Shown here in pieces: positions 33,081 to 45,865 of a DNA stretch of 64,000 nt (the stretch's first letter is position 1; every line of letters starts with the position of its first letter). The position numbers and the translations under genes are program-made. The notes beneath the pieces are model-generated. The model had not been told where the DNA came from and did not search any database. It saw only the letters and a program-made list of their open reading frames with translations. The DNA is from Nymphaea colorata (taxonomy: Eukaryota; Streptophyta; Magnoliopsida; Nymphaeales; Nymphaeaceae), in the NCBI RefSeq assembly GCF_008831285.2, contig NC_045143.1, forward strand, positions 2,365,503 through 2,429,502, given 5' to 3'.

Positions 33081-36000
33081 CTTGTTTAAGCTGACTAGGT
33101 TTGTCTTTTTTGACTTATAGAAGTGTCATCAAGGAGGTTTGAACTAAAGGTTTACCTTAAGAGGGACGAGGCACCCAGGATACCAAGATTACTTTTTGTG
33201 TTAACAATTGTGGAAGAGACTGTATAAATTTGCTTTAGTTGAGCGTACTGAAGTTTACATGAGGCAAGTTCTATCTCAGACTCAACTTGTGTAATCAGAC
33301 TAGTTAAACTTTTTACTTGAGCCTTCGGCTGAAGCTGCCCTAGTTTGCTTCATTGGTTTTACCTATGTTGTTTCTGTGTTTTGGGTGGTTCTATTTCATT
33401 TCTGCTTGCTTGATTCCATCATTTGGCATATGATGAAACAAGAGTGCTATGACCTTTCTGGTGGTAAAGAATTATCACCTGTCTTCTTCATGTTCCGACA
33501 CCAGCCATGTAGACTGACTATCTTAATTATATGGGTTTCTTGCAGCCTTTAGTGTTTGAATGTATTAAAACCAGCTGTATGGTTAGAATTTCTAGTTGGT
33601 GCTCAGGCGATACAAATCCCTAGAAAGCCTCACCAAGAATTAAAAAGGTTTAAAATGAACTTAAAGGGAAGAAGTTAAGTTTTAGAATAAAAGTGATTGA
33701 AGAAAGAATTGAAGTGCTATCCGCTTAGTGAACTATAAAAGCTACCCCAGTTCCATTCAGTGAAATATGAGAGAGTTGGTTGCTTTGCTTCGAGGGAACT
33801 GTAAAGAGCTTCTCTTGATGCATGCAAGAAGGGGAACCAAAATGGGACATTCGTCCATCAAACTGTGCTGGAAAATAGTGAATTTACTCCTACACAACAA
33901 TGGGAATGTACATAGTAGAATAATGTGATGTCACTTGGCCAGATGACTTATCAGCTGTGGTTAGGTCAAGATGTTTTCAGTGGAAATGGCTGAAGGATGT
34001 TCGGGATTTAGTTGGCCGGAGGTTGGGGATTGTTGTTGGAACGCTGTTTCAAGTAACGATCATGCTTTGGTAGTTATGATTCTTGTTGGCTGGCCATCAA
34101 CAAGATTGGTGGTTCCCAAGAATGTCCTTGCAATTTTTATCCAATCTTCTGTCAAACTGCCTTTGCAACTACAAGTTGAATGTGGAGGGGTATAAGATGG
34201 TTCTGCACCAGGGTAGCTATTTCTGTTTCCTTGGAACCACAATAAGTTCCACTAGAATATTTAGAGGATCTGTCACTGATGACTTGAGGTGATGGTGGCT
34301 GGACAGGTGGGAAAAATAGGTTCTAGGTTGAGTTGTAAAAACGTTAATCTCACTCTTTGTAATGGGGCTTGTTTCCTCCATGTGAAAGAGGCATAACACT
34401 TTTGAGGTTTTGGATATTAAAGAGACTGTTAGATGAAAATTCTGTCCTGTTATGTATTGGTTTTTGCTAATTTGTGTTGGCTTTGGGGACTGAAGACTTG
34501 GAAATAATTCAGAAAAATTGGAAAAGTCACTCCATGTTGTATGGGTGCGGAAGGAGGAAAGATATGGATTAGGAATTTGTTTTGGTGGAAAAATTTTATG
34601 TGAAGTTATCCATAGTTTTACTTGCGATACCAAACGCTTATGCAAAAGCCTTTATTCGAAATAGTGTAGGGAGTTGACATTCCTAACCATTCTTTATTCC
34701 AAATTGATCTACTTCTCAGAATTGTTGGTGAGGGAACTAGAGTTTGGAATTTGTGCTCGAGTCAAATACTATTTATTGTTCTCATAAATTATGTTCATGG
34801 TTTTACTCATAAAAGGACTTATGCAAGGACCATTTTATCTTTCATATGGTAATAATGTATGTTTTTGAATTCTTATGTGGTTTAATTGTATCCGTGCTAG
34901 TGTAAACTGTTTGGGTAAAATCTTGCCCGACTGCATGGATCGAATGTTTACCCTTCTTTTGGCCACATCCTTTTTTTATGAAAAATGTCACTTGCAGTTG
35001 AGAGAGGCTGGTCTCTGTAGTTTAGAGTTTCTTTCTTCCTGTACCAATAAAAAAGTTTTGGCTTCATGGTTTTAAAGATGTCTCCCTTTTACAAATGACA
35101 TTGACCAGAAGCAAAATAGAACTACTGAAGTTCGAAGTCCTAGATTAGGAGTAATATCTTCCCTTCAGGCAAATGGGTAGTTTGGTACAAGATATTTGTG
35201 AAGCGTTGAAAGTGTAAAGGTGCTTAAACTTGTTATGATTTGTACTAACGGTGGTAAATGATGTAGGCATGTTTCAAGGTTACTAATTCTAGCTGGACTG
35301 GCTGAAACATACCAGTGGTGGGATATGGTGGCCCTCGCTGAAATTTCTTGTACAATTTGTTGCACTTTAAGACCTTGTTGTGCTTGGATCAGAATAATAA
35401 ACTTTTCAATTGATCACATTGAATTTATGTTTTGCTGGTGGGATAGTGGTATGAGGTATTGGTGTTGATTGTCGCTTTGAGCTTCTTTTTGGTTACGTAG
35501 GCTCTCTTACAGAAAGTGATATGCTTTGCTTTATGATTTATTACTAGCAAAATTGCATTTTTTTATTTCAATTTACCTCGTATTTTCACACAAATTTCCG
35601 ATCGTTCCTCGGCCTTGCATAGCGTAATGCAGCAAGTTATGCATCCGTCTCTGAAAACTGTCAAGACCGCTGGGCAGTTGATATGCTGTTATAAATTATA
35701 TAATATATGCAGTTTTCATGTGGAATTTGGTCCACGTAATTCCGTTGGATAGAGGTAGAACATTCGTGCTTTGCATATTCTACCTAGATTTGTTCTGGTC
35801 TTGCATGTAGATCTGTGACTTTTCACAGCTGGCGCAGAGCAGGTTCCATTTATTAACTTGAAGGTTCGTACTTTGAGCATGTTAACCTGAAGTGTTTAAT
35901 TGTGTTGCTTGACAGCCCTCCTTGGAATTTCATAACATATATTTTCTGTTCATTCATGTGACTATTACCATGAATAAGGCAATTGGGTGTGGTTAGGTTG

Positions 36001-36107
36001 CACAATCGTGCTTGGTGATCTCTGATTTCTGTGGTCTCGCAGCCCACTTAATCTTTTTTCTCCTAGTGTTCACGTCATTGTGCAGGCCCAAATTAAGTTA
36101 GAATTCG
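33081..36107. other. Intergenic, no gene recognised
   Basis: Several open frames of 60-140 codons on both strands; none shows a domain, signal peptide or splice-consistent extension that I recognise. Confidence 0.45.
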
Positions 36108-36225
36108 GACTACCCAAATTAAGTTAGATATTTTGACTATGTACTAAATCAGTAAAGTTTGAATGCGCAAAAGACTACCCAAGTTAAGTTAGATATCAGT
36201 AAAGTTTGAATGCGCAAAAATAGCG
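36108..36225. repeat. Tandem duplication with internal deletion
   Basis: Units start at 36,108 and 36,173 with 'gactaccca' and 'ttaagttagatat'. The second copy lacks about 19 bp, present in the first, between 'gatat' and 'cagtaaagtttgaatgcgca'. Confidence 0.75.
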
Positions 36226-38876
36226 ATCTCGGCCTCTGACAAGTCTTACGACCGTTGAATGTTTTTCTTCGTTTCAATGTATGTATATTTTGGGAGTGTA
36301 TGCGAGTTGGCTTTTATGTATCCTAAATCCTCTTCTGAATCGTGATGATTTTGATGCCCTACACTGTACGAATGCGGAGGTTTTATCAGATTTCGTGTGG
36401 CTAGGCTTTTCTTCTTTTGTTTTTAAAAATTTAAACCATTTATGGTAATGGTAGATCGTCTTTGGGCGCTCCAATCTGGAAAAATTGAGACGATCAAGAT
36501 GTTAGTTGGGTCCTGCCGCGGGTTGTAGGAGCTCAGCAAATGCTGCCTGGCAACTTGAGAAATTGCTTCTTTTAAGAGCTGGTCAATAATTAGTTTATCT
36601 AGGAAAAAACTGCTTGGATTTTCCCTTGCCTCACAGTTTGTCGCAGGTTGGGTAAGGCGATCAATCTAAACGGCAAGCTTTGTAGGTTGCTTAGATCTGT
36701 TTCCCGTCAGCTCTTTATTTAATGGTTTTAAATAACCTTGGTCGCCATTACCGAGCCAACTTTCGTTTATGAAAGGGATGATCTCAGGGGGTTAGATAAT
36801 GATCTCAGTGGGGTCGATGATGCGGTTGATCAAGGGGCCCTTGGGGTTCTCTAACAAACTGTATGCTAATTTGTCCGAAGCCAGAGTTGGCTCCCGCAGT
36901 CGAACGTGGGACCTGCCGATCAAGGGTACAATCAAATGGAACTATGAATGGCTTTTTGCACGCGCAGGTCTTTCTATGTTCTTCTGGATGAATCCTAATT
37001 TGATTCGGTGTGATAACTGTTAATTGCACTAAGATTCCGGAAGCAACGGATCCAAAAGGATGCAGTTCTTCACAAACATAAGGCAGACAAAAGTTGACTT
37101 TAAGCGCTTCGTCACTGTTACTCTCTCGTAGATCAATTGTAACGGAGATTGAGGATTGATTATTTACTATTTTGTTTGTACTTCTATCACTTATTATAAT
37201 GAGGAGTTCCTGAAGTTTTTCATAATGTGCTTTATCCTTAAATTGTTTGTATAGTGAAGAAATTCAATATACTGCTTGTTCGGATTTGAAGTGAAGTCCT
37301 AATGAGAATCTCCACCATTTTTTTTCCTGCTCTAATTCCTGTTGAATCCAACCAAAACTTATAATCTCTAATTCCCCTTGAAACGCACTTGGTTGGATTC
37401 GTACATCTGGTAAATCCGAATTACCCTTCACGGACTATGACCTCCCAATCAGGGTGCTTGTCTAGGTGTCAAAAGCCTGTCTTTAAGCACTGTTCCATGT
37501 TCTCCCTTTCTGGGCTGGTGGGTTTCATAATATAGATTGTCAAGCTGATGAGCTGGTGAAAGTTCACTTATCAATCCGATCGTCCTTGGACTGTAAACAA
37601 TGAGAAACACAACACTATAATTGATAGGGTATGTTGGCTCCCACCCAAGCTCAGCCTTAACTAAGCCTGGGCATCGGGCTTGGGCCCCAAAAAACCGGCT
37701 CGGGCCAACTCGGGTCAGCCCGATTTGTTTTCTTTAATAATGGTGTATATTTTATTATTAAAATGTATTTTATTTTTTAAAAATATTATTCTATTAAAAA
37801 ATATTTCTATTTTAACCGGTTCGGGCTCGGGTTTTGGGCATAAAGAGACATATTAAGACATCAGCCCCATGTTCTCCCGCTAAACGCAAGAAAAGTGGAC
37901 AAGAAGAAAGGGATACAATCTTAACTTCAGCAAAATGAAGTTGGCAAAGGACTGCCGATTGAAGCCCTGCACTTTAGTATTTAGATCATCGATCATTTGA
38001 AAAGCGGAGAGGATCAATCATATTTGTTTCCCTTCCACACCATGCGTGATCATAATAAAGAATGTACGTTCTGCATAATGAACAAACAAAATTGTAGACC
38101 GAAGAGACAATTGTAGACCTACTTCGACTTAGAAACTTTTCAAGTCGACCGCTAGGCCACGCTGGGTTTGTCCGTCCTCTTTGTTCAGAAAAAAAAAAAG
38201 AATAAACAAAAATCTTTTAAAAAGTAACATTTCAATGATATTTCAATTTTGAATCTACCACAACCAAATGAGCAAGCAAATGATATTTGTACCAGTGACA
38301 AGCAAGGAAGAGCGAAGAGCTCCTTTAATGATCATGAGTTGAAACTAATCTACGGACTAGCAGTAGCTGTGAAGTCTAGATCAACGCTAAAAATATATAT
38401 AGACAAGAAAGCTGATAAAAGTTCCACAGACCAGGCAACATGGGTAAACATAACACTTTCAAGCTATGGAAAAACATCACAGTTCATCGCCAGGTATATA
38501 TAGATTTTGGCGATCGGGCTGCCGAAGGAAGAATTGGAGGAGATCTTCAAGTATGCAGATCTAGCATTCAAAGGGCTTCAAGTTCATAAAGGCTAGGACA
38601 ATGAAACTGGGCCTCACTATCAATGGTGGTTTCTCCTGCGAAGAAAGGGCAGGAGAGAGAGAGAGAGAGCAAGTTGCACTGAAGACCTTTGTGAGAGAGA
38701 GAAAGTTGCATAGTGGACTACTATGTGAGAACAAGCTGCATGGGAGGTTTTGTAGGAGTGAATTGTAAGAAATAAATATGTCCAAGTTGCTGCATGTGCC
38801 ATCATCCACAGAGAGAACATGTGCTAATTGAAGGTATCTTGCATTTAAGAGGCTGATCAAGTGGTTTTTCTTTCTG
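36226..38876. other. Intergenic with decayed repeats
   Basis: Around 37,660-37,840 inverted words ('ccggctcggg' against 'ccggttcgggctcgg') bracket an AT core, as in a decayed element. The open frames at 36,799-37,029 (both strands) and 38,249-38,503 have no recognisable motif. A GA-rich tract is at about 38,650-38,670. Confidence 0.4.
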
Positions 38877-41800
38877 ATGTCTACCATGGAGCAAAAAGGT
38901 GAAGAGAGGGCTGCCGACGAATCCCAGACCACCATTCACACTAGTGACTGATCGATCCACAAAATAGTGGTCCATGAACAAGGTAACCCCAATCTGAAAT
39001 CCACCAGCAGTTTGCTTGATGGATTTAATTATTTACCTTGGTCTATTGCTGTCACTTGGTTCTTGAGTGAAAAATGTAAGTTGGGATTTATTGATGGCTC
39101 CATTAGTAACCTGCCTTGAATGATATTAGATATAGAGAGTGGAGAACTACTAATGATACCGTTGCATCATGGCTGATAAATTCAATAGAACCTAAAATCG
39201 CCGCTAGATTTCAATTATTAGAAACAGCCAAAGAGATTTGGACTTCAGCCAATGAGCTCTATAGTGAGCAGTTTAACACTGCTCGTATTTATCAATTAGC
39301 ACAAAAAAAGGGAAGCCTCCAGAAAGGGTCGACGCCCATAAGCGAATGCCTAGGAATTTTTAAGGGAATATGGGATGAGAGGGATATACATGCTTCTCTC
39401 ACCATTGATCTAAATAAAGCCAAAAAAATGAGAGAGCAAGAACGTATTTTTGAGATTTTGGCTGGCCTACGGAATGGCTATGAGCATATTAGAAGACAAA
39501 TATTATTGGATCATGAACTGCCTTCTCTTAGTTCCTATGCTCCCTCCTTATGAGTAAGAGTCTAGGAGTTGGGAACCAACCCTTAGTGAAATTGGTCCAG
39601 ATTTAAATGTTGAAGAGAAGGCCCAACCACATTCCTCATGGTACCTACGGTGGTAAAATTATGAAGTGAAATTATGAAGATGGGAGGAAAAGGTGTTCTC
39701 ATTGTAAAAAAAATTGGGCACACAAAAGATAGCTGCTCGTATCTCCATGGGAAACCTGAAGAAAACTGTAACTAACGACCCAAGAGCTCTAATCAAGGGG
39801 CGGACAGATCTGATAAAGAGAACATTCAGACCAACCAAGCGTCCACCATTGACAGTTCGGTAACTCTAGAGATGCTTGCCGAGTTGACATACTCAAAAGG
39901 TAGTAGGTATCTCCATCAATACCGCAGACAATAAAATAATTCAGGCACGCTTTATACTTCCATTGCTAATTCTTGCACTCAATGGGTGGTAGATTCGGGG
40001 GGCCACTGATCACATGGCCAATGACTCAATCCACCAAATTATTTGTCCCAAGGATATGTATCTAGGGCCTGTTGCTGCTGCCAATGGGACTCTAATCTCA
40101 GTAAAAGGGAAAGGGTCTACTGATTTCTTTAAAAAAAGTTGCACGAATGATGCCTAATATTTGCCCGATCTTACTTCTAACTTGTGATCAACAGCTAAAA
40201 TTATCAAGGAACTAGATTGGGTTGTCGTTTTTCTGCTACTAAAGTGATTTTTCATGACCGGAAGACTCGGACAACGATTGGTGAAGGTTCCTTCTGTTCG
40301 CTCCAAGGATGATGGCGATCTCATTCATCGCAGGATGGGTCATCCTTCAACCAGAATTTTGAGACATTTATTTCCGAAATATTATTTTAAAGATGATGGA
40401 TGTGACGTTTGCAGATTTGTTAAGATGTCTAGACCTAGATTTCCTTTATTTAGTAAAAGCATGTTTGATCTCATACATTCAGACATTTGCGGACCTGAAC
40501 CCATAGACTCTGTAGATGGGTTTCGGTTTTGTCTCTTGTTCATTGGTGATGTTTATCTAAATCAATGGATCTATTTTCATGAAAAATAAATTTGAAGTAT
40601 TATCTCATTTTAAAAATTTTTACAAATTGATTGAAGTGCAATATAACTCAAAAACTAAGAATTTTTGGTCTGATAATGAAACTGAATATAAAAAACTTGG
40701 CATTTGAAACTTTTCCTACCAAGCATGGTATTGACCACGAGACTTCAAGCCCCACAACAAAACAGTGTGTCGGAGAAGAAAAATCGACATTTACGTGAAA
40801 TTGCTAGGAGTCTTCTATTCCAAATGAACATGCCTAAGCAATATTCGAAATTTGCTATTTCTACTGCATGCCATCTGATTAACAGGACTCAGCAAGCGGC
40901 TAAATTACAAGAGTCCAATCAAAACTCTTACCAGATCACAACCTTAAGCTTGACTATCTTAGTGTGTTTGGGTGTGTTGCTTACGTTTGGCTTCATCAAC
41001 TAAGTCCTCGATCAAGTAAGAGCAATTTTGTTAGGTATCATACAGGAAGCAAAAGGGTATGTATAATACAATCCAGCTACTAAGAAAACCTTTATTTCAT
41101 GTGATGTTCATTTCTATGAAAATCAATCTTTTTTTAACATCGGTACCCACAATGAGGGTAAGGGGAGCTCGACATGCACCAAGGCACCTTGCTGATAATA
41201 AGTCTTATTCTACCTATCCGATTAGCAACTATATCAGCTACAGCCGCATATCACCTAGTCATGCCATCAACAGCCTTGACAAGATCCATGAGCCCGAGTC
41301 TGATGATGAGGCAAAAAATGACCCCAGTTGGAGAGCCGCAATGAGTGAAGAGCTTGAAGCTCTAAACAAAAATGGCCACTGTTGAAATGACACTATAAAG
41401 TTAAGTATAAAAGTGATGGGACATTAGAAAGGTATAATGCGAGGTTTATTACTAAAACGTTTATACAAACCATAGGACTTGATTATGGTGAAACTTTTGC
41501 CCTAGTGGCAAAGATGAATGCCTTGAGAATCTTGCTTCCCATAGCCTGCAACTTGAATTGGAGTTTACACCATTTAGACCTGAAAAATACCTTTTTACAA
41601 GGAGAATTAGAAGAGGAGATATACATGTCTCTAAGCCTTATATGATGTATAACAGTCTCACAAAGCCTGGTACAAGAAGCTTAGCTGCGCCTTAGAAAAG
41701 ATTGGATATCAAAAATGTCATTCAGATAGTACGTTGTTCATCAAGAGGGAGATTGAGAAAACTACTATAGTCTTAATCTATGTTGACGACATAGTAGTTA

Positions 41801-42332
41801 TAGGCATTGTTTTAGATAATATTATTAGTCTCAAAAATTACTTGAGAAAGATCTAGGAAAGCTAAAGTATTTTCAGGGCATTGAAATGGCACAATCTCAC
41901 AAAGGTATATTTATGTGTCAAAAGAAAATATGCACTTGAAATTTTAAAGGAGATAGGGGAGACTGATTTACATCCTGTTGATATGCTTGTGGACCCAGAT
42001 TATAAGCTTGGTGCATGTGAAGATGAACATGAGATTGACAAAGAGAGATTTTAACGTCTTGTGGGGAGGCTCACATACCTTACAGTCACACATCTAGACA
42101 TAGCATTTGCTATAAATGTCATCAGCAGATATATGCAGAGTTCAAGAGAATCCCACATGAAGGCAACTGATTGTATCCTGTGATATGTTAAAAGTACTCT
42201 AGGACAAGGAATTTGGAATAAAAGGAATGGATATATTGATGTTGTAGGTTTTATAGATGCTGACTAGGCAAATGACATCAGTGATAGGAAGTCTCTAATT
42301 GGATATTGTGTGTTTGTTCGTTGGAGAAAATA

Positions 42333-42800
42333 TTGTCACTTGGAAAAGTAAAAAACAAAGGGTTGTGGCTAAATCTAGTACGGAAGTAGAATACCATGCG
42401 ATGGCATACTCAACAAGAAGCTTGATTGAAGAACTTGGATTTGAAATCTTAAGACCCATGGATATGTTCTACAATATATAAGGCAGTTATATATAAAAGT
42501 AAAAAACAAAGGGTTGTGGCTAAATCTAGTACGGAAGTAGAATACCATGCGATGGCATACTCAACAAGAAGCTTGATTGAAGAACTTGGATTTGAAATCT
42601 TAAGACCCATGGATATGTTCTACAATATATGTTCTACAATATATAACTGCCTTATATATTGTAGAACATATCCATGAGTCTTAAGATTTCAAATCCAAGT
42701 TCTTCAATCAAGCTTCTTGTTGAGTATGCCATCGCATGGTATTCTACTTTCGTACTAGATTTAGCCACAACCCTTTGTTTTTTACTTTTCCAAGTGACAA
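42333..42800. repeat. RNase H segment in three copies, one inverted
   Basis: Copy 1 is 42,333-42,493. A direct copy of its core lies at 42,495-42,630, 151 bp further on and identical by eye over 136 bp. An inverted copy lies at about 42,638-42,800, with only a few mismatches. The direct and inverted copies form a long palindrome with arms of about 136 bp and a 23-bp spacer. Such structures can arise by template switching during reverse transcription or by break repair. Confidence 0.88.
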
Positions 42801-43004
42801 GTTTTTCATGAAATAACCTAGCACATTGAAATTTATTGTCATTATGTCAGAGAGAAGGTTTTAAATGGAGATATTAGAACTTCCCTTACAAATAGTGTTG
42901 ATCAAGTTGCGGATGCATTGATGAAAGGATTATCTAAATCAAAGTTGCAACAAGCTTCCAGCAAGTGGGGTTGCTTTAATATCTTCACCCCACTTGAGGG
43001 GGAG

Positions 43005-43330
43005 TGTTACAGCACCAACGTCTATATGGAGCACTATTATCTCATTCACAGCAATTGCCAACTTGGGAGAAATGGATATCGCAACAAATCACTTGAATGT
43101 TGGAAGAAAACGTTGAAGCCCATTCAACGTTAAAACTATTTTGAGTTTTCTTGTATCGCCTATTAAAAGGCTCAAGTATAAAGGCAATGTTTCTTGTACT
43201 AAAAAGAAAAGAAAATAAGGAAATTAGTGCTGCCATTCTACCGCGGATGTAGGACAAAGAGCTGAACCACGTAATCTTTGTCTGTTCTCTTTCTCTCTCT
43301 CTCTCTCTCTCAAGTCTCAACTCTCCCCAA
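43005..43330 (+). repeat. 3' LTR of copia element
   Basis: It starts TGTTACAGC directly after the polypurine tract 'cttgagggggag'. Inside are 'cctattaaaaggctc', a TATA-like promoter site, and a CT-rich stretch at about 43,288-43,311. The right border could not be fixed because no 5' LTR or target-site duplication is available for comparison. Confidence 0.6.
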
Positions 43331-43352
43331 GATATGAAGAAGCATTTTCGGA

Positions 43353-43408
43353 CACATCCGCTTGTGAAAGCCATGGCTTGCACATCCGCTTGTGAAAGCC
43401 ATGGCTTG
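43353..43408. repeat. Tandem duplication, 28-bp period
   Basis: Two identical units beginning 'cacatccgcttgtgaaagcc', at 43,353 and 43,381, plus a partial third start 'cacatc'. They lie just right of the LTR. Confidence 0.9.
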
Positions 43409-44204
43409 CACATCAGCAATTGAATTTGTTGATCGTTCACCACGTGATCCTGATATGAAGGATAGAGCTTCCAATTATTGTGCCTTGCCACAACTGCTCT
43501 GGCTTCTGGTCCATACTGCGGAATAAAGGGGTCCATTATTTAAAGGGATTGTGCATGTTTTTATTGCAGGCTTCTCCTTGAGTGTTGCATGACTGAGGTG
43601 ACACAAGCACTTGGCAAAATTTAAGTAACTTTTTCCGTTTTGAAGAAGTAGCAACTTTCCTTCATCTTAGTGTCGGCAAGGTTTTTGGGGATGAGGAATT
43701 TTTAAGCTTTTCAAATAGTTCTGTTTCTTCATGTTCTCTGTCTGCCAGCTTTTGTGATATGAAGTATCATGAAGCTAAAGCTTGTTTGGCTAAAATGGCA
43801 TGCTCTGGTTAGAGTATTTTGTTACCTCATTTGTAGTGGATACGCAGGAGGACCCTCGGAATTTTCTAGATTCTTCACTGCAAGGTCCATAGTGGAAGTG
43901 GCTGAGCAGAATAATTAGTTCGTGTCATGAATCTGCTTCTTATTCATTTTTGGATCGGAAACCAACTGTAAGGAATAGGCCCATCTCAAGCCAAATCGCG
44001 TCTCTGCTGATGGAAGATTTCCTCATGCATACACAAAAACGAATATGGCTTTAAAACAGGATCTTGTTCATGCTAAATCATTGAATCAAAACTTTAACTG
44101 TAGCGAAAGCGTACTTAAATCCATCTGAACAACCGGAGGGTGAGATCGCAGTAGGATCTTCCAGGGTCTGTGCGGAGCACGTGCGGTTTCTCTCATATGA
44201 AAAA
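43409..44204. other. Intergenic, nothing recognised
   Basis: No gene or RNA recognised on either strand. Confidence 0.45.
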
Positions 44205-44728
44205 GAAACAACCCTAAAAAGTGATGTTTCAAGCAACCGTGCACGACCTCATGGACCACTACCATTTTATCTTATGAGCAATTACAGATTCAACCTATCA
44301 AAAAATTCATAATTGCGTATATGTATCTATACATTATAAAATTGTCACATACCATATAAAATAACGTAATATCCCAAAACGTAATCACTTATGCGGATAT
44401 TTACATTAAGACAGTCATAATGTTTGAAATTCTTCATTGACATATATCGGCCACCAAATTATCCTAGAAACAACCCTAAAAAGTGATGTTTCAAGCAACC
44501 GTGCACGACCTCATGGACCACTACCATTTTATCTTATGAGCAATTACAGATTCAACCTATCAAAAAATTCATAATTGCGTATATGTATCTATACATTATA
44601 AAATTGTCACATACCATATAAAATAACGTAATATCCCAAAACGTAATCACTTAAGCAGATATTTACATTAAGACAGTCATAATGTCTGAAATTCCTCATT
44701 GACATATGTCGGCCACCAAATGATCCTT
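44205..44728. repeat. 262-bp tandem duplication
   Basis: Copy 1 starts at 44,205 and copy 2 at 44,467, both with 'gaaacaaccctaaaaagtga'. They differ at only a handful of bases near their right ends, for example 'tatgcgg' against 'taagcag'. No reading frame spans them. Confidence 0.92.
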
Positions 44729-44949
44729 ACATCTGCTTTTGGTGTTGACACCTCAGTGCCTAGCCATGACATCGTCCTTGCAGATCTTGCTCCTTATACT
44801 GTTCTTAACATATTTAACATCTTTCCTCGTCTTCCATAGAAACGGTAAAAGTCCTGCCAGCACTTGAACAAAGCTTTGTTATTGAATTGAACAAATTTAG
44901 TAAGGCCATGTTTTTATTCCTCACCCCATGTGGTCAGGCATTTACCAAT

Positions 44950-45105
<156 letters not shown>

Positions 45106-45709
45106 GTTGTTAAAACTGTTGTAAAATGTGCATGTGTTGTAAAGAAAGATTTTCTTTTTATAGTAAAGTATCACAGTAATGCTACAAGGTAAATGGCCAA
45201 ATGAAGGGAGGGAGATCAGAGAGGCGTACTTGAGGAAAAGGGCCAAGCTATCGGCAGCATTTTAAGCCGCGGCTGCGGGTGGCCGATGGCCATAACTTCC
45301 GGTGATGCACAGTGTTTAAGTGTAGTGTAGGTCAGCCACTTTATTGTGCGCCATTAAATACAAAGGGCTTCCGGTGGGCGGGGATCCGCTCTGCCGGCCA
45401 CTGCCATTAATCAAAATGCAGGCGCTTTCATGCAGAGAGGACGTGAGCCAGCGAGCGGCAGTAATTGCCACCTTTCACTGCCACAATTCATTCAATCAGC
45501 ATCTTTGACTCTTTGGAGACAAACATTCAAAGTCTTCACTTTCTTTTTATCTTTCATTCAGTGTGCACTGTCCCCACCTTCCAGCTTTAATCCACTGCTT
45601 CCCGGGTTTTGACTGCCCTGCATATCCAAAATCTTCTAGGCAATGTCTTTTTTTCACCTCTCACCTTCAATCTAATGTTGAACAGTTAATACTCAAACGC
45701 CTTCGGCTC

Positions 45710-45865
45710 AGTCAGGGGCAGAGGCCGGTGTACGGAACCTAAAAGATTTTTTTTTTGTTTTTATATTGATTTTTTTGAAAAACTTTTCTCATTTACGCCC
45801 CTTAAAAATAAAATTTTTTATACATAATGTCCCTTATAAGGAAGATTTTCTGGCTCCGCCCATGA
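45710..45865. repeat. Dispersed repeat, family B
   Basis: 'caggggcagaggccggtgta', an A/T core with 'ttgaaaaacttttctcattt', then 'acgccccttaaaaataaaat' and 'ttttctggctccgccca'. One of the clearer copies. Confidence 0.6.

Larger units (their letters stand above)
38877..43330 (+). mobile_element. Ty1/copia retrotransposon, 5' LTR missing
   Basis: Gene order gag-PR-IN-RT-RNaseH identifies a copia element. Gag begins at the ATG at 38,877 (MSTMEQKGEERA) but meets a stop after 24 codons and resumes with LLDGFNYLPWS. A further stop separates this from the 39,116-39,553 frame. A CX2C zinc-knuckle start lies near 39,694 and a protease DSG near 39,992, both beside frameshifts. The integrase HHCC region and first Asp (HSDICGP) are at about 40,330-40,500; the later SDNE and EKNRH pieces follow at 40,670-40,790. 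The RT YVDD motif is at 41,779-41,790. RNase H is at 42,240-42,480. A purine tract precedes the 3' LTR at 43,005. No matching LTR or tRNA-Met primer site was found upstream, so the 5' end is lost. The element cannot be active by itself. The right end is approximate. Confidence 0.88.

Noticed and set aside
33971-34645. Several frames of 60-142 codons
   Set aside because: Unsupported by motifs or splice sites; overlapping on both strands.
38249-38503. 84-codon frame just left of the copia element
   Set aside because: It begins at TTG rather than ATG, and shows no motif; not linked to gag.
43042-43536. 164-codon minus-strand frame over the copia 3' LTR
   Set aside because: Antisense to the LTR and the CT microsatellite; no domain.
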